In this document: piece after piece, positions 25,043 to 33,010 of the stretch
Layout: each line of letters begins with the position of its first letter
Position numbering within the stretch: the stretch's first letter is position 1
From: Variovorax sp. J22P240
GTDB taxonomy: Bacteria > Pseudomonadota > Gammaproteobacteria > Burkholderiales > Burkholderiaceae_C
DNA length: 64,000 nt
Direction: 5' to 3'
Assembly: GCF_030316855.1 (NCBI RefSeq)
Contig: NZ_JASZYR010000011.1
Span: 62,001 to 126,000 of the forward strand
The notes under the pieces: model-generated
Database searches by the model: none
The model's input: the letters and a program-made list of their open reading frames with translations, nothing else
What the model was told of the DNA's origin: nothing
Position numbers and translations under genes: made by a program

Positions 25043-26029
25043 ATGAAGAACTTCGCCCGCGCCATGGCGCTGCTCGCCGCGACCTGCTCGCTGCTCGCAG
25101 GCCCCGCGCACAGTCAGGCCCCCGGGGCGGACTTTCCCAACAAGCCGATCCGCATGATCGTGACCTTCCCGCCCGGCGGAAGCGCCGACGCGGTGGTGCG
25201 CATGCTGGTGCCCAGGCTCAACGACAAGCTCGGACAGGCGGTCGTCGTCGACAACCGGCCCGGCGCGGGCGGCAACGTCGGGCTGTCGGCAGTGGCAAAG
25301 GCGCCGGGAGACGGTTACACGCTCGGCGTCGGTGCGGCCGGCGCCCTGTCGGCCAATGTGAGCCTCTATCCCAACATGCCCTTCGATCCGCTGAAGGACT
25401 TCCGGCCGGTTGCCATGCTGGCCGCCATTCCGTTCGTGATCGTGGGCCACCCCTCGCTCGCGGCGAAGACGCAACGCGAACTGATCGCGCTGGCGCGCGC
25501 CCAGCCGGGCAAGCTGTCGATCGGGCACGGCGGCAACGGGACGGCCATGCATCTATCGGCCGCGCTGTTCGGCCAGATGGCCGACGTGAAGCTGGTCGAG
25601 GTGCCGTATCGCGGCTCGGGCCCCGCGGCACTCGACGCCATGGCCGGCCAGATTCCCCTGGCCGTGGTCGACCTGCCTTCCGCACTGCAGCAGATCAAGG
25701 CCGGAAAGCTGGTCGCCTATGCCGTGACCAGCCCGCAACGCCTGCCGATGCTGCCCGACGTGCCGACCGTGGCCGAATCCGGCCTGCCGGGCTACGACTC
25801 CACCGGCTGGTTCGGCGTGGTCGCGCCGGCCGACACTCCCGCGCCAATCATTGCGCGGCTGAATGCCGAGATCGTCGCCGCACTCAACGACGAACAAGTG
25901 AAGGCGGCCATGCGCAACCTCGGCGTGGAACCCGCGCCGGGCACGCCCAAGGCCTTCGATGACTACATCCGCGCAGAGACCCGGAAGTGGGCCCAGGTCA
26001 TCAAGACGGCCGGCATCAAACTCGACTGA
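25043..26029 (+). CDS. Tripartite tricarboxylate (TTT/Bug) family solute receptor
   Basis: This 328-residue periplasmic binding protein has a signal peptide (cleavage near GPAHSQA) and Bug-family marks KPIRMIVTFPPGGSADAVVR and VVVDNRPGAGGNVGLSAVAK. AAGGAAC lies 7 nt upstream of the ATG. It is followed 8 nt later by an FAD monooxygenase gene, so the receptor probably delivers a substrate for that enzyme, most simply an aromatic carboxylate. No TctAB permease genes are nearby. Confidence 0.88.
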   Translation: MKNFARAMALLAATCSLLAGPAHSQAPGADFPNKPIRMIVTFPPGGSADAVVRMLVPRLNDKLGQAVVVDNRPGAGGNVGLSAVAKAPGDGYTLGVGAAGALSANVSLYPNMPFDPLKDFRPVAMLAAIPFVIVGHPSLAAKTQRELIALARAQPGKLSIGHGGNGTAMHLSAALFGQMADVKLVEVPYRGSGPAALDAMAGQIPLAVVDLPSALQQIKAGKLVAYAVTSPQRLPMLPDVPTVAESGLPGYDSTGWFGVVAPADTPAPIIARLNAEIVAALNDEQVKAAMRNLGVEPAPGTPKAFDDYIRAETRKWAQVIKTAGIKLD

Positions 26030-26037
26030 GAAGCAGC

Positions 26038-27735
26038 ATGAACAACGAAGAACTCCAAGCCGACGTGCTCGTCGTCGGCGCCGGTCCCGTGGGCCTGACG
26101 CTCGCGATGGACCTGGCCTCGCGCGGCGTGAAAGTGGTTATCGCCGAGATCCGCCGCTACGCGGAGCCGCCCAACGTGAAGTGCAACCATGTGTCCGCAC
26201 GCACGATGGAGCAGTTCCGCCGGCTGGGCGTCGCGCAAAAGCTGCGCGATGCGGGGCTGCCGGCCGACTACCCCAACGATGTGGTCTTCCGCACGAGCGT
26301 GACGGGTATCGAACTCACGCGCATCCCGATCCCCTGCCGCCGCGACCGCTATAGCGAGACCGAAGGGCCCGACGCGTGGTGGCCCACGCCGGAGCCGCCG
26401 CACCGCATCAACCAGATCTTCCTGGAGCCGATCCTGCTGCAGCACGCCGCTGCACTTCCGGGCGTGACGCTGCTCAATCGCACGCAGGTCACGGCGTTCA
26501 CCCAGGACGATGAAGGCGTGGTCGCGACCGCTGCCGATCTCGATGCAGGCACCACGCGCACCATCCGCTGCCGCTTCATGGTGGGCTGCGACGGCGGGAG
26601 TTCAGGCGTGCGCAAGCAGATGGGTGCGAAGCTGGAAGGCACGGCCGTCATCCAGCGCGTGCAATCGACCTATATCCGCGCACCCGGGTTGCGGGAGATG
26701 ATCCCGGGAAAGCCGGCGTGGTCGTACTACTCGGTGAATCCGCGCCGCTGCGGCACGATGTTCGCCATCGACGGCCACGAGACCTGGCTGGTGCACAACC
26801 ACCTGAACGCGGAAGAACCCGAGTTCGACTCGGTCGACCGTGACCGCTCGATCCGCGAGATCCTGGGCGTCGGGGACGATTTCCGCTACGACGTCATCAG
26901 CAAGGAAGACTGGGTCGGTCGCCGGCTCGTGGCAAACCGCTTCCGCGATGGCCGGGTGTTCCTCGCCGGCGATGCCGCGCACCTCTGGGTTCCGTATGCC
27001 GGGTACGGAATGAACGCGGGGATCGCGGATGCCATCAACCTCTCGTGGCTGCTCGCGGCCTGCCTGCAGGGCTGGGCCGCAGAGGGCATCCTCGACGCCT
27101 ACGAGGCCGAGCGGCAGCCGATCACCGAACAGGTATCGCAGTTCGCGATGGACCATGCGCAGAAGATGATCCGCGCGCGGCGCGCCGTGCCGGCCGATAT
27201 CGAAGCCGCCGGCGACGAGGGCGACGCGCTGCGTGCCGAGGTCGGCCGAGAGGCCTACGAGCTCAACGTGCAGCAGTTCTGCTGCGCCGGACTCAACTTC
27301 GGTTACTTCTACACCGACTCGCCGATCATTTCGGCCGACGGCGAGGCGCCGCCACCGTATTCGATGGGCGACTTCACGCCCTCCACGGTCCCGGGCTGCC
27401 GCGCTCCGCACTTCTGGCTGCCGGACGGCCGCTCGCTCTACGACGCCTTCGGCCCCGGCTACACACTGCTTCGCTTCGATCGCCGAACGGACACCTCTGC
27501 GCTGGAACAGGCTGCGGAATCCTCCGGCATGCCGCTCGTCATACTCGATGTCGACGCGCCGGAAGTACCTCCCGCGTACCGGCACCGCATGGTGCTGTGC
27601 CGTGCCGACCAGCATGTGGCCTGGCGTGGCGATCGTCTTCCTTCGGACGTGGCCGGTCTCGTGGCCCGGTTGCGCGGCCAGACGCCGCGCGAGCGGGCTG
27701 GCCTCGCAGAATCGAGGGAGCACGCCAGCGCGTGA
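26038..27735 (+). CDS. FAD-dependent aromatic-ring monooxygenase (phenol hydroxylase/TfdB family)
   Basis: This 565-residue class A flavoprotein hydroxylase has an N-terminal FAD-binding motif VLVVGAGPVGLTLAMDLASR, a central CDGGSSGVRKQMG region and the second FAD motif RVFLAGDAAHLWVPYAGYGM. A C-terminal thioredoxin-like dimerisation domain (about residues 430-550) is as in phenol hydroxylase and TfdB. NAD(P)H-dependent hydroxylation of an aromatic ring is expected; the substrate is unknown. It is co-directional with the TTT receptor and divergent from the LysR regulator. Confidence 0.85.
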   Translation: MNNEELQADVLVVGAGPVGLTLAMDLASRGVKVVIAEIRRYAEPPNVKCNHVSARTMEQFRRLGVAQKLRDAGLPADYPNDVVFRTSVTGIELTRIPIPCRRDRYSETEGPDAWWPTPEPPHRINQIFLEPILLQHAAALPGVTLLNRTQVTAFTQDDEGVVATAADLDAGTTRTIRCRFMVGCDGGSSGVRKQMGAKLEGTAVIQRVQSTYIRAPGLREMIPGKPAWSYYSVNPRRCGTMFAIDGHETWLVHNHLNAEEPEFDSVDRDRSIREILGVGDDFRYDVISKEDWVGRRLVANRFRDGRVFLAGDAAHLWVPYAGYGMNAGIADAINLSWLLAACLQGWAAEGILDAYEAERQPITEQVSQFAMDHAQKMIRARRAVPADIEAAGDEGDALRAEVGREAYELNVQQFCCAGLNFGYFYTDSPIISADGEAPPPYSMGDFTPSTVPGCRAPHFWLPDGRSLYDAFGPGYTLLRFDRRTDTSALEQAAESSGMPLVILDVDAPEVPPAYRHRMVLCRADQHVAWRGDRLPSDVAGLVARLRGQTPRERAGLAESREHASA

Positions 27736-27784
27736 TCACCGGCCACCGGCAGGGGCGGCCGCGGATGCGCGACACTGTCGCGTC

Positions 27785-28345
27785 ATGCAATCCGCTCCCC
27801 CTTCCGGCGCCATGCCGAGCCCGCCCCCGCGCCGCCCGACGGTGCGCTTCCTTTTCGCGCATCCGGCGCACCTCATCGCGCTGGGTTTCGGCTCGGGCCT
27901 CCCGCGCTACGCGCCCGGCACCGTGGGCACGTTGTGGAGCTGGGTCGCCTTCCTGCTCATGCAGCGTTGGCTTTCGACGGCAACGATCGGCTGGGTGATC
28001 CTGGTGTCCCTGCCGGTCGGCTGGTGGGCGTGCACCGTGACGGCGCGCCACATGAACGTCGCCGATCCGGGCAGCATCGTCTGGGACGAGGTGGTCGCGT
28101 TCTGGATCGTGCTGTGGCTCGTGATGCCGGGCGGGCTGCTGGCGCAGATCTTCGCCTTCGCGCTGTTCCGGTTCTTCGATGCCGCCAAGCCGGGGCCGGT
28201 GGGCTGGGCCGACCGCTTGTTCAAACAGCGCGATTCCGGGAGCGAGGCCACGCGATGGCGTGCGGCGGGCTTCGGCATCCTGTTCGACGACCTGGTCGCG
28301 GCGTTCTGCACGCTGCTGGTGATCGCCGCATGGCGCGCATGGTGA
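27785..28345 (+). CDS. pgpA: Phosphatidylglycerophosphatase A
   Basis: This 186-residue membrane phosphatase dephosphorylates phosphatidylglycerol phosphate in phospholipid synthesis. Family marks are GFGSGLPRYAPGTVGTLWSW, ADPGSIVWDEVVAFW and FALFRFFDAAKPGPVGW. Four hydrophobic segments are visible. The N-terminus is proline-rich, and a second ATG at 27812 is an alternative start. pncC follows after 8 nt. thiL, its common upstream neighbour, is displaced by 6.6 kb. Confidence 0.92.
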   Translation: MQSAPPSGAMPSPPPRRPTVRFLFAHPAHLIALGFGSGLPRYAPGTVGTLWSWVAFLLMQRWLSTATIGWVILVSLPVGWWACTVTARHMNVADPGSIVWDEVVAFWIVLWLVMPGGLLAQIFAFALFRFFDAAKPGPVGWADRLFKQRDSGSEATRWRAAGFGILFDDLVAAFCTLLVIAAWRAW

Positions 28346-28353
28346 GGAAGACG

Positions 28354-28854
28354 ATGAACGAATCATTTTCCGGACACGACATCCCCGCGCTGGTGAACCT
28401 GCTCGCCGACGCGCTGCAGCAGCAGGGGCGAATGATGGCGACCGCCGAGAGCTGCACCGGCGGGCTGATCGCGGGCGCCTGCACCGATCTCTCAGGCTCC
28501 AGCAACTGGTTCGAGCGTGGCTTCGTCACCTACTCGAACGAGGCCAAGACAGAATTGCTCGGCGTCGATGCGACGCTAATCACGGCCCACGGCGCGGTCA
28601 GCGAAGAGGTGGCACGCGCCATGGCGGAAGGCGCGGTTGCACGCTCCAGGGCGCAGGTCGCTGTGGCCGTCACCGGCGTCGCCGGCCCCACGGGCGGCTC
28701 GCGCGACAAGCCGGTCGGCACGGTGTGGTTCGGCTGGTCGGTGGGAGGGCATGTGCGCACCGAGCGCCGTCGCTTCGATGGCGACCGTGCTGCCGTGCGC
28801 ACAGCCACAGTCCGGTACGCACTGCAGACGCTGGTCGACCTCGTCAAGGCTTGA
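28354..28854 (+). CDS. pncC: Nicotinamide-nucleotide amidohydrolase (CinA C-terminal domain)
   Basis: This 166-residue stand-alone CinA_C protein deamidates nicotinamide mononucleotide for NAD recycling. Diagnostic segments are ATAESCTGGLIAGACTDLSG, FVTYSNEAKTELLGV, AVTGVAGPTGG and KPVGTVWFG. The start at 28354 has GAGGAAG 5 nt upstream and follows pgpA by 8 nt. Length is normal for PncC. Confidence 0.92.
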   Translation: MNESFSGHDIPALVNLLADALQQQGRMMATAESCTGGLIAGACTDLSGSSNWFERGFVTYSNEAKTELLGVDATLITAHGAVSEEVARAMAEGAVARSRAQVAVAVTGVAGPTGGSRDKPVGTVWFGWSVGGHVRTERRRFDGDRAAVRTATVRYALQTLVDLVKA

Positions 28855-28909
28855 GCCGGGAAATGCTCGGCTACGATGCCCGCACCCGCCGCAGGGCACG
28901 AAGGAATCC

Positions 28910-29395
28910 ATGAGCAACGAACAGACCCTCCGCCGTTTCTACGACGCCTTCGCGAAGCTTGACGCCGACACCATGGCGGCCTGCTACGCGCCGGACGCGA
29001 CCTTCGACGACGAGGCCTTCTCGCTGCGCGGCGCACGCGAGATCGGCGGCATGTGGAAGATGCTCTGCAGCGCTACCCAGGCCAAGGGCGCCGCGGTCTG
29101 GAAGCTGAGCTACCGCGACGTGCAGGCCGATGCCCGCACCGGCCGGGCGCACTGGGATGCGCACTACCTCTTCAGCGCGACCGGGCGCATCGTCGACAAC
29201 TCGATCGACTCGCATTTCACTTTCACGCCCGAGGGGCTCATCGCCACGCAACGCGACCGCTTCGATTTCTGGCGCTGGTCGCGGCAGGCGCTCGGCACGC
29301 CGGGCCTGCTGCTCGGCTGGTCGCCCATGATGAAGAATAAGGTGCGCGCCACCGCGGCGGCGAACCTGGCGACCTTTCTGGCACGCACATCCTGA
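28910..29395 (+). CDS. Nuclear transport factor 2 / SnoaL-like family protein
   Basis: This 161-residue protein has an NTF2-like fold with the opening RRFYDAFAKLDADTMAACYA, the strand ATFDDEAFSLRG and later SHFTFTPEGLIATQRDRFDF. Members act as small-molecule isomerases or binding proteins; no catalytic residue can be fixed. A helix-rich C-terminal extension follows. GAAGGAAT precedes the ATG. It is followed by a small GNAT protein. Confidence 0.72.
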   Translation: MSNEQTLRRFYDAFAKLDADTMAACYAPDATFDDEAFSLRGAREIGGMWKMLCSATQAKGAAVWKLSYRDVQADARTGRAHWDAHYLFSATGRIVDNSIDSHFTFTPEGLIATQRDRFDFWRWSRQALGTPGLLLGWSPMMKNKVRATAAANLATFLARTS

Positions 29396-29415
29396 TCCAA
29401 CCACACGACCATCGC

Positions 29416-29724
29416 ATGACCGACATCACGATCACCAACAAGCCCGACCTTCATCGCTACGAAGCCACCATCGGCGGCGAACTCGCGGGCTACTGCGAAT
29501 ACAACCTGCTGAGCGAAGCCATCATGTTCACCCACACTGAAGTCATGCCCGCGCACGAAGGCAAGGGAGTCGGGTCGGCCATCGCCCGGCACGTGCTCGA
29601 CGAGGCGCGTGCGGACGGCAAGCACGTGATCCCTGTCTGCCAGTTCATTGCGGGCTGGATTCGCAAGCACCGCGACTATGCGGACCTGGTGCGGACGGAC
29701 GTGCAGAGGGCTTTCAAGATCTGA
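29416..29724 (+). CDS. Short GNAT-family N-acetyltransferase (YjdJ/Gtf-like)
   Basis: This 102-residue single-domain protein of the small GNAT group has TEVMPAHEGKGVGSAIARHV, which is the acetyl-CoA loop, followed by HVIPVCQFIAGWIRKHRDYA. The YDLVR-like ending YADLVR is typical of this subfamily. Its acyl acceptor is unknown. It is 20 nt after the NTF2-like gene on the same strand. Confidence 0.82.
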   Translation: MTDITITNKPDLHRYEATIGGELAGYCEYNLLSEAIMFTHTEVMPAHEGKGVGSAIARHVLDEARADGKHVIPVCQFIAGWIRKHRDYADLVRTDVQRAFKI

Positions 29725-29739
29725 GAGACGCGTTCCCGT

Positions 29740-30195
29740 CTATTTCGAAGGCGACCAGCGCACCGTCAGGATCGATGCCGGCCGGACGCCAAATGCACGG
29801 TGGTACAGGCCCGGGCCCCAGATGACGAAGTCACCATGACGGCGCAAGGTATGGACCAGTGTCGCTTCCGGCGCGAAGTCCGCAGCGAACGAGAACTCGA
29901 TCCTGAACTCGCTGGCCGGACTCACCAGCACGGACATCGTGCGGCCGTCGCTCAGCGGCTTGGACTCGCCGTCCGGATTCCCAGCAGGGTGTGAGAACCA
30001 CTTGACGCACAGGCCAGCGGAAGTTTCATTGGTCGGAACATGGCGAAGACCGCTTGTCCCTCCCTGGGTCCAGTCGCTGAATCCGACGAACCAGCCGGTG
30101 CCGTGGGTGTCCACCTCGCCTGCGTTGCCAAACTCGACGTGCTGCGCGAGAAGTTGCTTCGGTGGTCGAACGCTGACGTCCGGCGATGCGGCCAT
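29740..30195 (-). CDS. Hypothetical cupin-like small protein
   Basis: This 151-residue soluble protein resembles a conserved bacterial family often mislabelled signal peptidase I. A beta-rich pattern with RHGDFVIWGPGLYHRAFG near the C-terminus suggests a cupin-type barrel. The conserved-looking HGTGWFVGFSDW, AGLCVKWFSHPAG and SVLVSPASEFRIEF segments are visible. No metal site is certain. AGGAG lies about 9 nt upstream of the ATG. It converges on the GNAT gene. Function unknown. Confidence 0.6.
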   Translation of the reverse strand: MAASPDVSVRPPKQLLAQHVEFGNAGEVDTHGTGWFVGFSDWTQGGTSGLRHVPTNETSAGLCVKWFSHPAGNPDGESKPLSDGRTMSVLVSPASEFRIEFSFAADFAPEATLVHTLRRHGDFVIWGPGLYHRAFGVRPASILTVRWSPSK

Positions 30196-30269
30196 GGGTG
30201 CGACTCCTTGTCGTGGCGTGATGGAAATTGTCCCTCAGGCTTCGGGCCGAATCCAGAGACAGACGCGCT

Positions 30270-30743
30270 TCAGGCCTTGGCTCTGTAAATGACGCTGAAG
30301 CGCTCGCACGCGATCGGCATGGCCTTACTGGGTTCTCGGCCGACGCGTGCGCACTCGCGGCCAAAGTAGGACCAGTGAACGCGGCGCCAGTATTCCAAGG
30401 ACCCATCGCCTTCGCCCTCGATGGCGGCGAACTCGGCGCTGACTTGCTCGAATGGCAGGATCTCGATTGCCAGCGTCTCGATGACACACGCCGGTCTTCC
30501 ATTCCAGTACGTGACGACACTGAGGGCGCCGGGCCGGGGCAGCGAGCCGCCTGCCTGCTCGAAAGTCCAAACAAGGCTGGCGGTTGCCCGCTTGGCGCCT
30601 CCGAACACCAAGTCCGCGAGTGCGTTGGCATCGCGTTCGTTGTCATCGAAGTGAAAGGCCTCGAAGAACCGATCGGAACGGTCTTCGCCGGCCTCGGCGC
30701 AGAAGCCGTCCCAGAACGTGGCAATGCTGGAGGGAATATTCAT
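30270..30743 (-). CDS. ASCH domain protein
   Basis: This 157-residue protein has the ASCH/PUA-like pattern: FGGAKRATASLVWTFEQAGG, GALSVVTYWNGRPACVIETL, and a central FAAIEGEGDGSLEYWRRVH. The GxKxxT-type motif (GGAKRAT, about residues 49-55) is the probable ligand or RNA-binding site. ASCH proteins include RNA-binding proteins and at least one ribonuclease; which applies here is unknown. AGGACC lies just upstream of the ATG. Confidence 0.78.
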   Translation of the reverse strand: MNIPSSIATFWDGFCAEAGEDRSDRFFEAFHFDDNERDANALADLVFGGAKRATASLVWTFEQAGGSLPRPGALSVVTYWNGRPACVIETLAIEILPFEQVSAEFAAIEGEGDGSLEYWRRVHWSYFGRECARVGREPSKAMPIACERFSVIYRAKA

Positions 30744-30911
30744 GCTGGTCCTGGACGCGTCAAAAGCCTCGCCGCCTAGCCCCGGGCGATCTTGAGCTAC
30801 CCGCCGACCATCACCTTATAGCGTCTTCGCGCCTTCAGGACCAACCAGGAGGCACGAGCGCGCTGCGCGCGGATTAGCCGATCGCGAACATTGACGACCG
30901 ACCGCAGTGGT

Positions 30912-31376
30912 TCAAAGATTTCCCTGCGCGCGCAGGCTCTGACGCAGTTCACACGGTTGCATGGCATCCGCCAGTGTCGCCCTGCCATAGTCCGTGTCGA
31001 GGGCCAGGATCTCAAGGACGCGAGCGGCTTGGGCCCGGGTAAATCGCGTGGGCGTAAAGACCTCCACCAACTGCTCAATGGTGGAGCTATGCGTGGCCTT
31101 GAGCTTTACCAGCGCGAGGATCAGGCGAGCCTGAGTCTCCGTGAAAGCGTCGGGAATAGACGAATTGGATGTGGCCTTGACAGCACCTCCGGCCAGCCCG
31201 GTGACAGGGAGCAGGCGCAAGAGTCGGGCGGTGCAATTTGCAATCGACCGGAACGCCGACAGCAGGACCGACGGCTCGTCGCGGCCAAGGTTGTAGATGA
31301 TGTCGTTGGCCAGTTCACGCTCATATGCGTCGGTGAACGCCGGCGTTGCAGAAATTATGGGGATGGATGCGGTCAT
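30912..31376 (-). CDS. Hypothetical helical protein (unrecognised)
   Basis: I do not recognise this 154-residue protein. It looks helical, with segments ERELANDIIYNLGRDEPSVL and QARLILALVKLKATHSSTIE and a polar tail. Third-codon GC is lower than in the housekeeping genes, and no Shine-Dalgarno site is obvious before the ATG. It sits in a poorly conserved stretch between the ASCH gene and two exported small proteins. It may be a recent acquisition or strain-specific gene. Confidence 0.42.
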   Translation of the reverse strand: MTASIPIISATPAFTDAYERELANDIIYNLGRDEPSVLLSAFRSIANCTARLLRLLPVTGLAGGAVKATSNSSIPDAFTETQARLILALVKLKATHSSTIEQLVEVFTPTRFTRAQAARVLEILALDTDYGRATLADAMQPCELRQSLRAQGNL

Positions 31377-31403
31377 GTGGGAATCTCAAAGGAAGGGCGC
31401 CCT

Positions 31404-31619
31404 TCAGGGCGACGCATAAGCCGACAAGGAGTCGACGAACGCGTGGTGTCTCCCGTCCGGCAGCGAACCGACGACAAGCACTAAGGCAGTTGTCCGCAAT
31501 CGCAAGGCCCAGTCTAGAAAGCGCACGTAACGTGGCCAATCAGACGATTCCCGTTCGCGCACCAGACCCAGCAGGTCGGGGCGCAACAATTTCACGAAAT
31601 CAGCGTCGCATACCGCCAC
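31404..31619 (-). CDS. Possible small ORF (71 aa), unrecognised
   Basis: This 71-codon open frame starts at GTG and encodes SDWPRYVRFLDWALRLRTTA followed by a short hydrophobic strand. Codon use is moderate in GC3 and there is no ribosome site, so it may be chance. It lies 27 nt upstream of the 154-residue gene on the same strand, and the two could be co-expressed. Kept as a low-confidence entry because the gap from 31377 to 31667 is otherwise empty. Confidence 0.22.
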   Translation of the reverse strand: MAVCDADFVKLLRPDLLGLVRERESSDWPRYVRFLDWALRLRTTALVLVVGSLPDGRHHAFVDSLSAYASP

Positions 31620-31667
31620 TTAGCCAAGAAGAAGGCTTTCACTGCGGTGCTCATCGCCGAGCCAGGC

Positions 31668-32036
31668 TCAGTCCCGATCGCCCCGACCTTCCCCGTCACG
31701 ACCGTGGTGATGCCGATGGCGCCAACGCTCGCCTCGTCTCTCGTAGTACGGCACCGGTGGGCCGTAGTACACGGGAGCGGGCGCATAGTAGGCCGGCGGG
31801 GGCGGGCGCTGGTAGTACACCGGAGGCTCAGGCTGGTAGTAGATCGGAGCGGGACGCGAATATACGGGAGCGGGCTCGTAATACACGGGGGCCGGTTCGG
31901 CAACACCGACGGCCACACCCGGGACGTTGATGCCGACAGACCAGTTCACCTCGGCATTCGCCGACGCGGCGGCGAAAAGCGCGCCCGTCGCAACGGCGGT
32001 GGCGGCAGCCCACCTCGAGAAGGAATTGAAATTCAC
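31668..32036 (-). CDS. Exported Pro/Tyr-rich small protein
   Basis: This 122-residue protein starts at GTG 32036 with GGAG 5 nt upstream. A signal peptide (NFNSFSRWAAATAVATGALF, cleavage near ANAE) is followed by a strand VNWSVGINVPGVAVGV. About ten imperfect PAPVYYEP/PVYYQRP repeats then lead to a His/Arg-rich tail. Proteins of this composition are common surface or periplasmic proteins of unknown role. The repeats are low-complexity at DNA level too (31770-31910). Confidence 0.55.
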   Translation of the reverse strand: MNFNSFSRWAAATAVATGALFAAASANAEVNWSVGINVPGVAVGVAEPAPVYYEPAPVYSRPAPIYYQPEPPVYYQRPPPPAYYAPAPVYYGPPVPYYERRGERWRHRHHHGRDGEGRGDRD

Positions 32037-32152
32037 TGAGACTCCGGAGGCGGCGAAGGCCGCCCGATGCCCTACACAACGTGCGTCCCTCCGAAGCGGC
32101 AGACATTGGTCCTGTGAAGTTGGTTGCCAAACGTCAGCAACCGTGAAGGGCG

Positions 32153-32389
32153 TCAGTCGCAGCGATAGGTGACTTCTCCCGTCGGGACGCCCGGTGCCTT
32201 CGGGCCCAGGAAGCGCATCGGAGCGCCGAAATTGCGGCAGTAGGCTTCCGCCTCCTGCGCCGTGGGCGACTTGAACACGCCATCGCCGAGCCAGGTCACG
32301 CGGGGAGCGGACCGCGACGCACATCCGGCGACCAGCGTCACGAGGATCAAAATGGAAAGAGGGGCGAATCGGTGCATCGGAAAGGGCAT
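32153..32389 (-). CDS. Small lipoprotein, unknown function
   Basis: This 78-residue protein has a signal and lipobox (LSILILVTLVAGC) and about 50 residues after the cysteine, containing VTWLGDGVFKSPTAQEAEAY and a C-terminal VTYRCD. No family is recognised. A second ATG (32377) is also a possible start. It diverges from another lipoprotein gene. Confidence 0.6.
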   Translation of the reverse strand: MPFPMHRFAPLSILILVTLVAGCASRSAPRVTWLGDGVFKSPTAQEAEAYCRNFGAPMRFLGPKAPGVPTGEVTYRCD

Positions 32390-32497
32390 TGCAGCAAGGC
32401 TGAGAACAGGAACTTCGCGACTCTACCGACTTCCGACAGCAGGGAAGCCACTCGTCCGACAGTCGACGCGCGCGCGACCTCGCACAGTGAGACCATC

Positions 32498-33007
32498 ATG
32501 CAACATCCCTCCGCCACTCCGACGAAGATGCTATGGACCCTCGCGCTGGGGTGCGCGCTGCTGACGGCCTGCGCGAGCGATCCGTCGCGCGTGCAGCCGG
32601 GAACGGGTCGCGACCAGGTCCTGCAGCAGCTGGGCACACCGACTGCGATCTATCGCACACCCACCGGCGAACGCATGCAGTACTCGCGCGGGCCGGCCGG
32701 CTTCCAGGTGAGCAACGTGGATCTCGACAGTGCAGGCCGTGTCTATTCGGTGCGGCAGGAACTCAACGAAGGCTTGTTCGCCAGCACCATCAAGCCCGGC
32801 GAATGGCGCGTGGAGGACGTGCTTTTCACTTATGGCCCGCCGTACCAGCAGACACGTGTGACCTCGTTCAACGGCACCGTCTGGTCATGGCGGTATCTGC
32901 AGATCAACAACCGCCGCTTCCTGTACATCTACGTCGATCCGACGGGCCGGGTGGATCACTACAACGTCGGCGACGACCTGGAGTTCGACCGCCGGCGCTG
33001 GTGGTGA
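32498..33007 (+). CDS. SmpA/OmlA (BamE-like) lipoprotein
   Basis: This 169-residue lipoprotein has a lipobox LALGCALLTAC. It then has a BamE/OmlA-like fold: PGTGRDQVLQQLGTPTAIYR, where the PG-T-xx-V--LG-P motif is characteristic, then a strand pattern through EDVLFTYGPPY and WSWRYLQINNRRFLYIYVDP. It may assist outer membrane assembly or be a general periplasmic lipoprotein of this fold; genuine BamE is shorter. It converges on an MFS gene with a 3-bp gap. Confidence 0.72.
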   Translation: MQHPSATPTKMLWTLALGCALLTACASDPSRVQPGTGRDQVLQQLGTPTAIYRTPTGERMQYSRGPAGFQVSNVDLDSAGRVYSVRQELNEGLFASTIKPGEWRVEDVLFTYGPPYQQTRVTSFNGTVWSWRYLQINNRRFLYIYVDPTGRVDHYNVGDDLEFDRRRWW

Positions 33008-33010
33008 GGT

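Noticed and set aside
30797..31078. A 93-codon minus-strand frame ending in a basic tail, possible gene remnant
   Set aside because: It overlaps the 154-residue gene in another frame, has no ribosome site or recognisable domain, and only the last 35 codons look protein-like.
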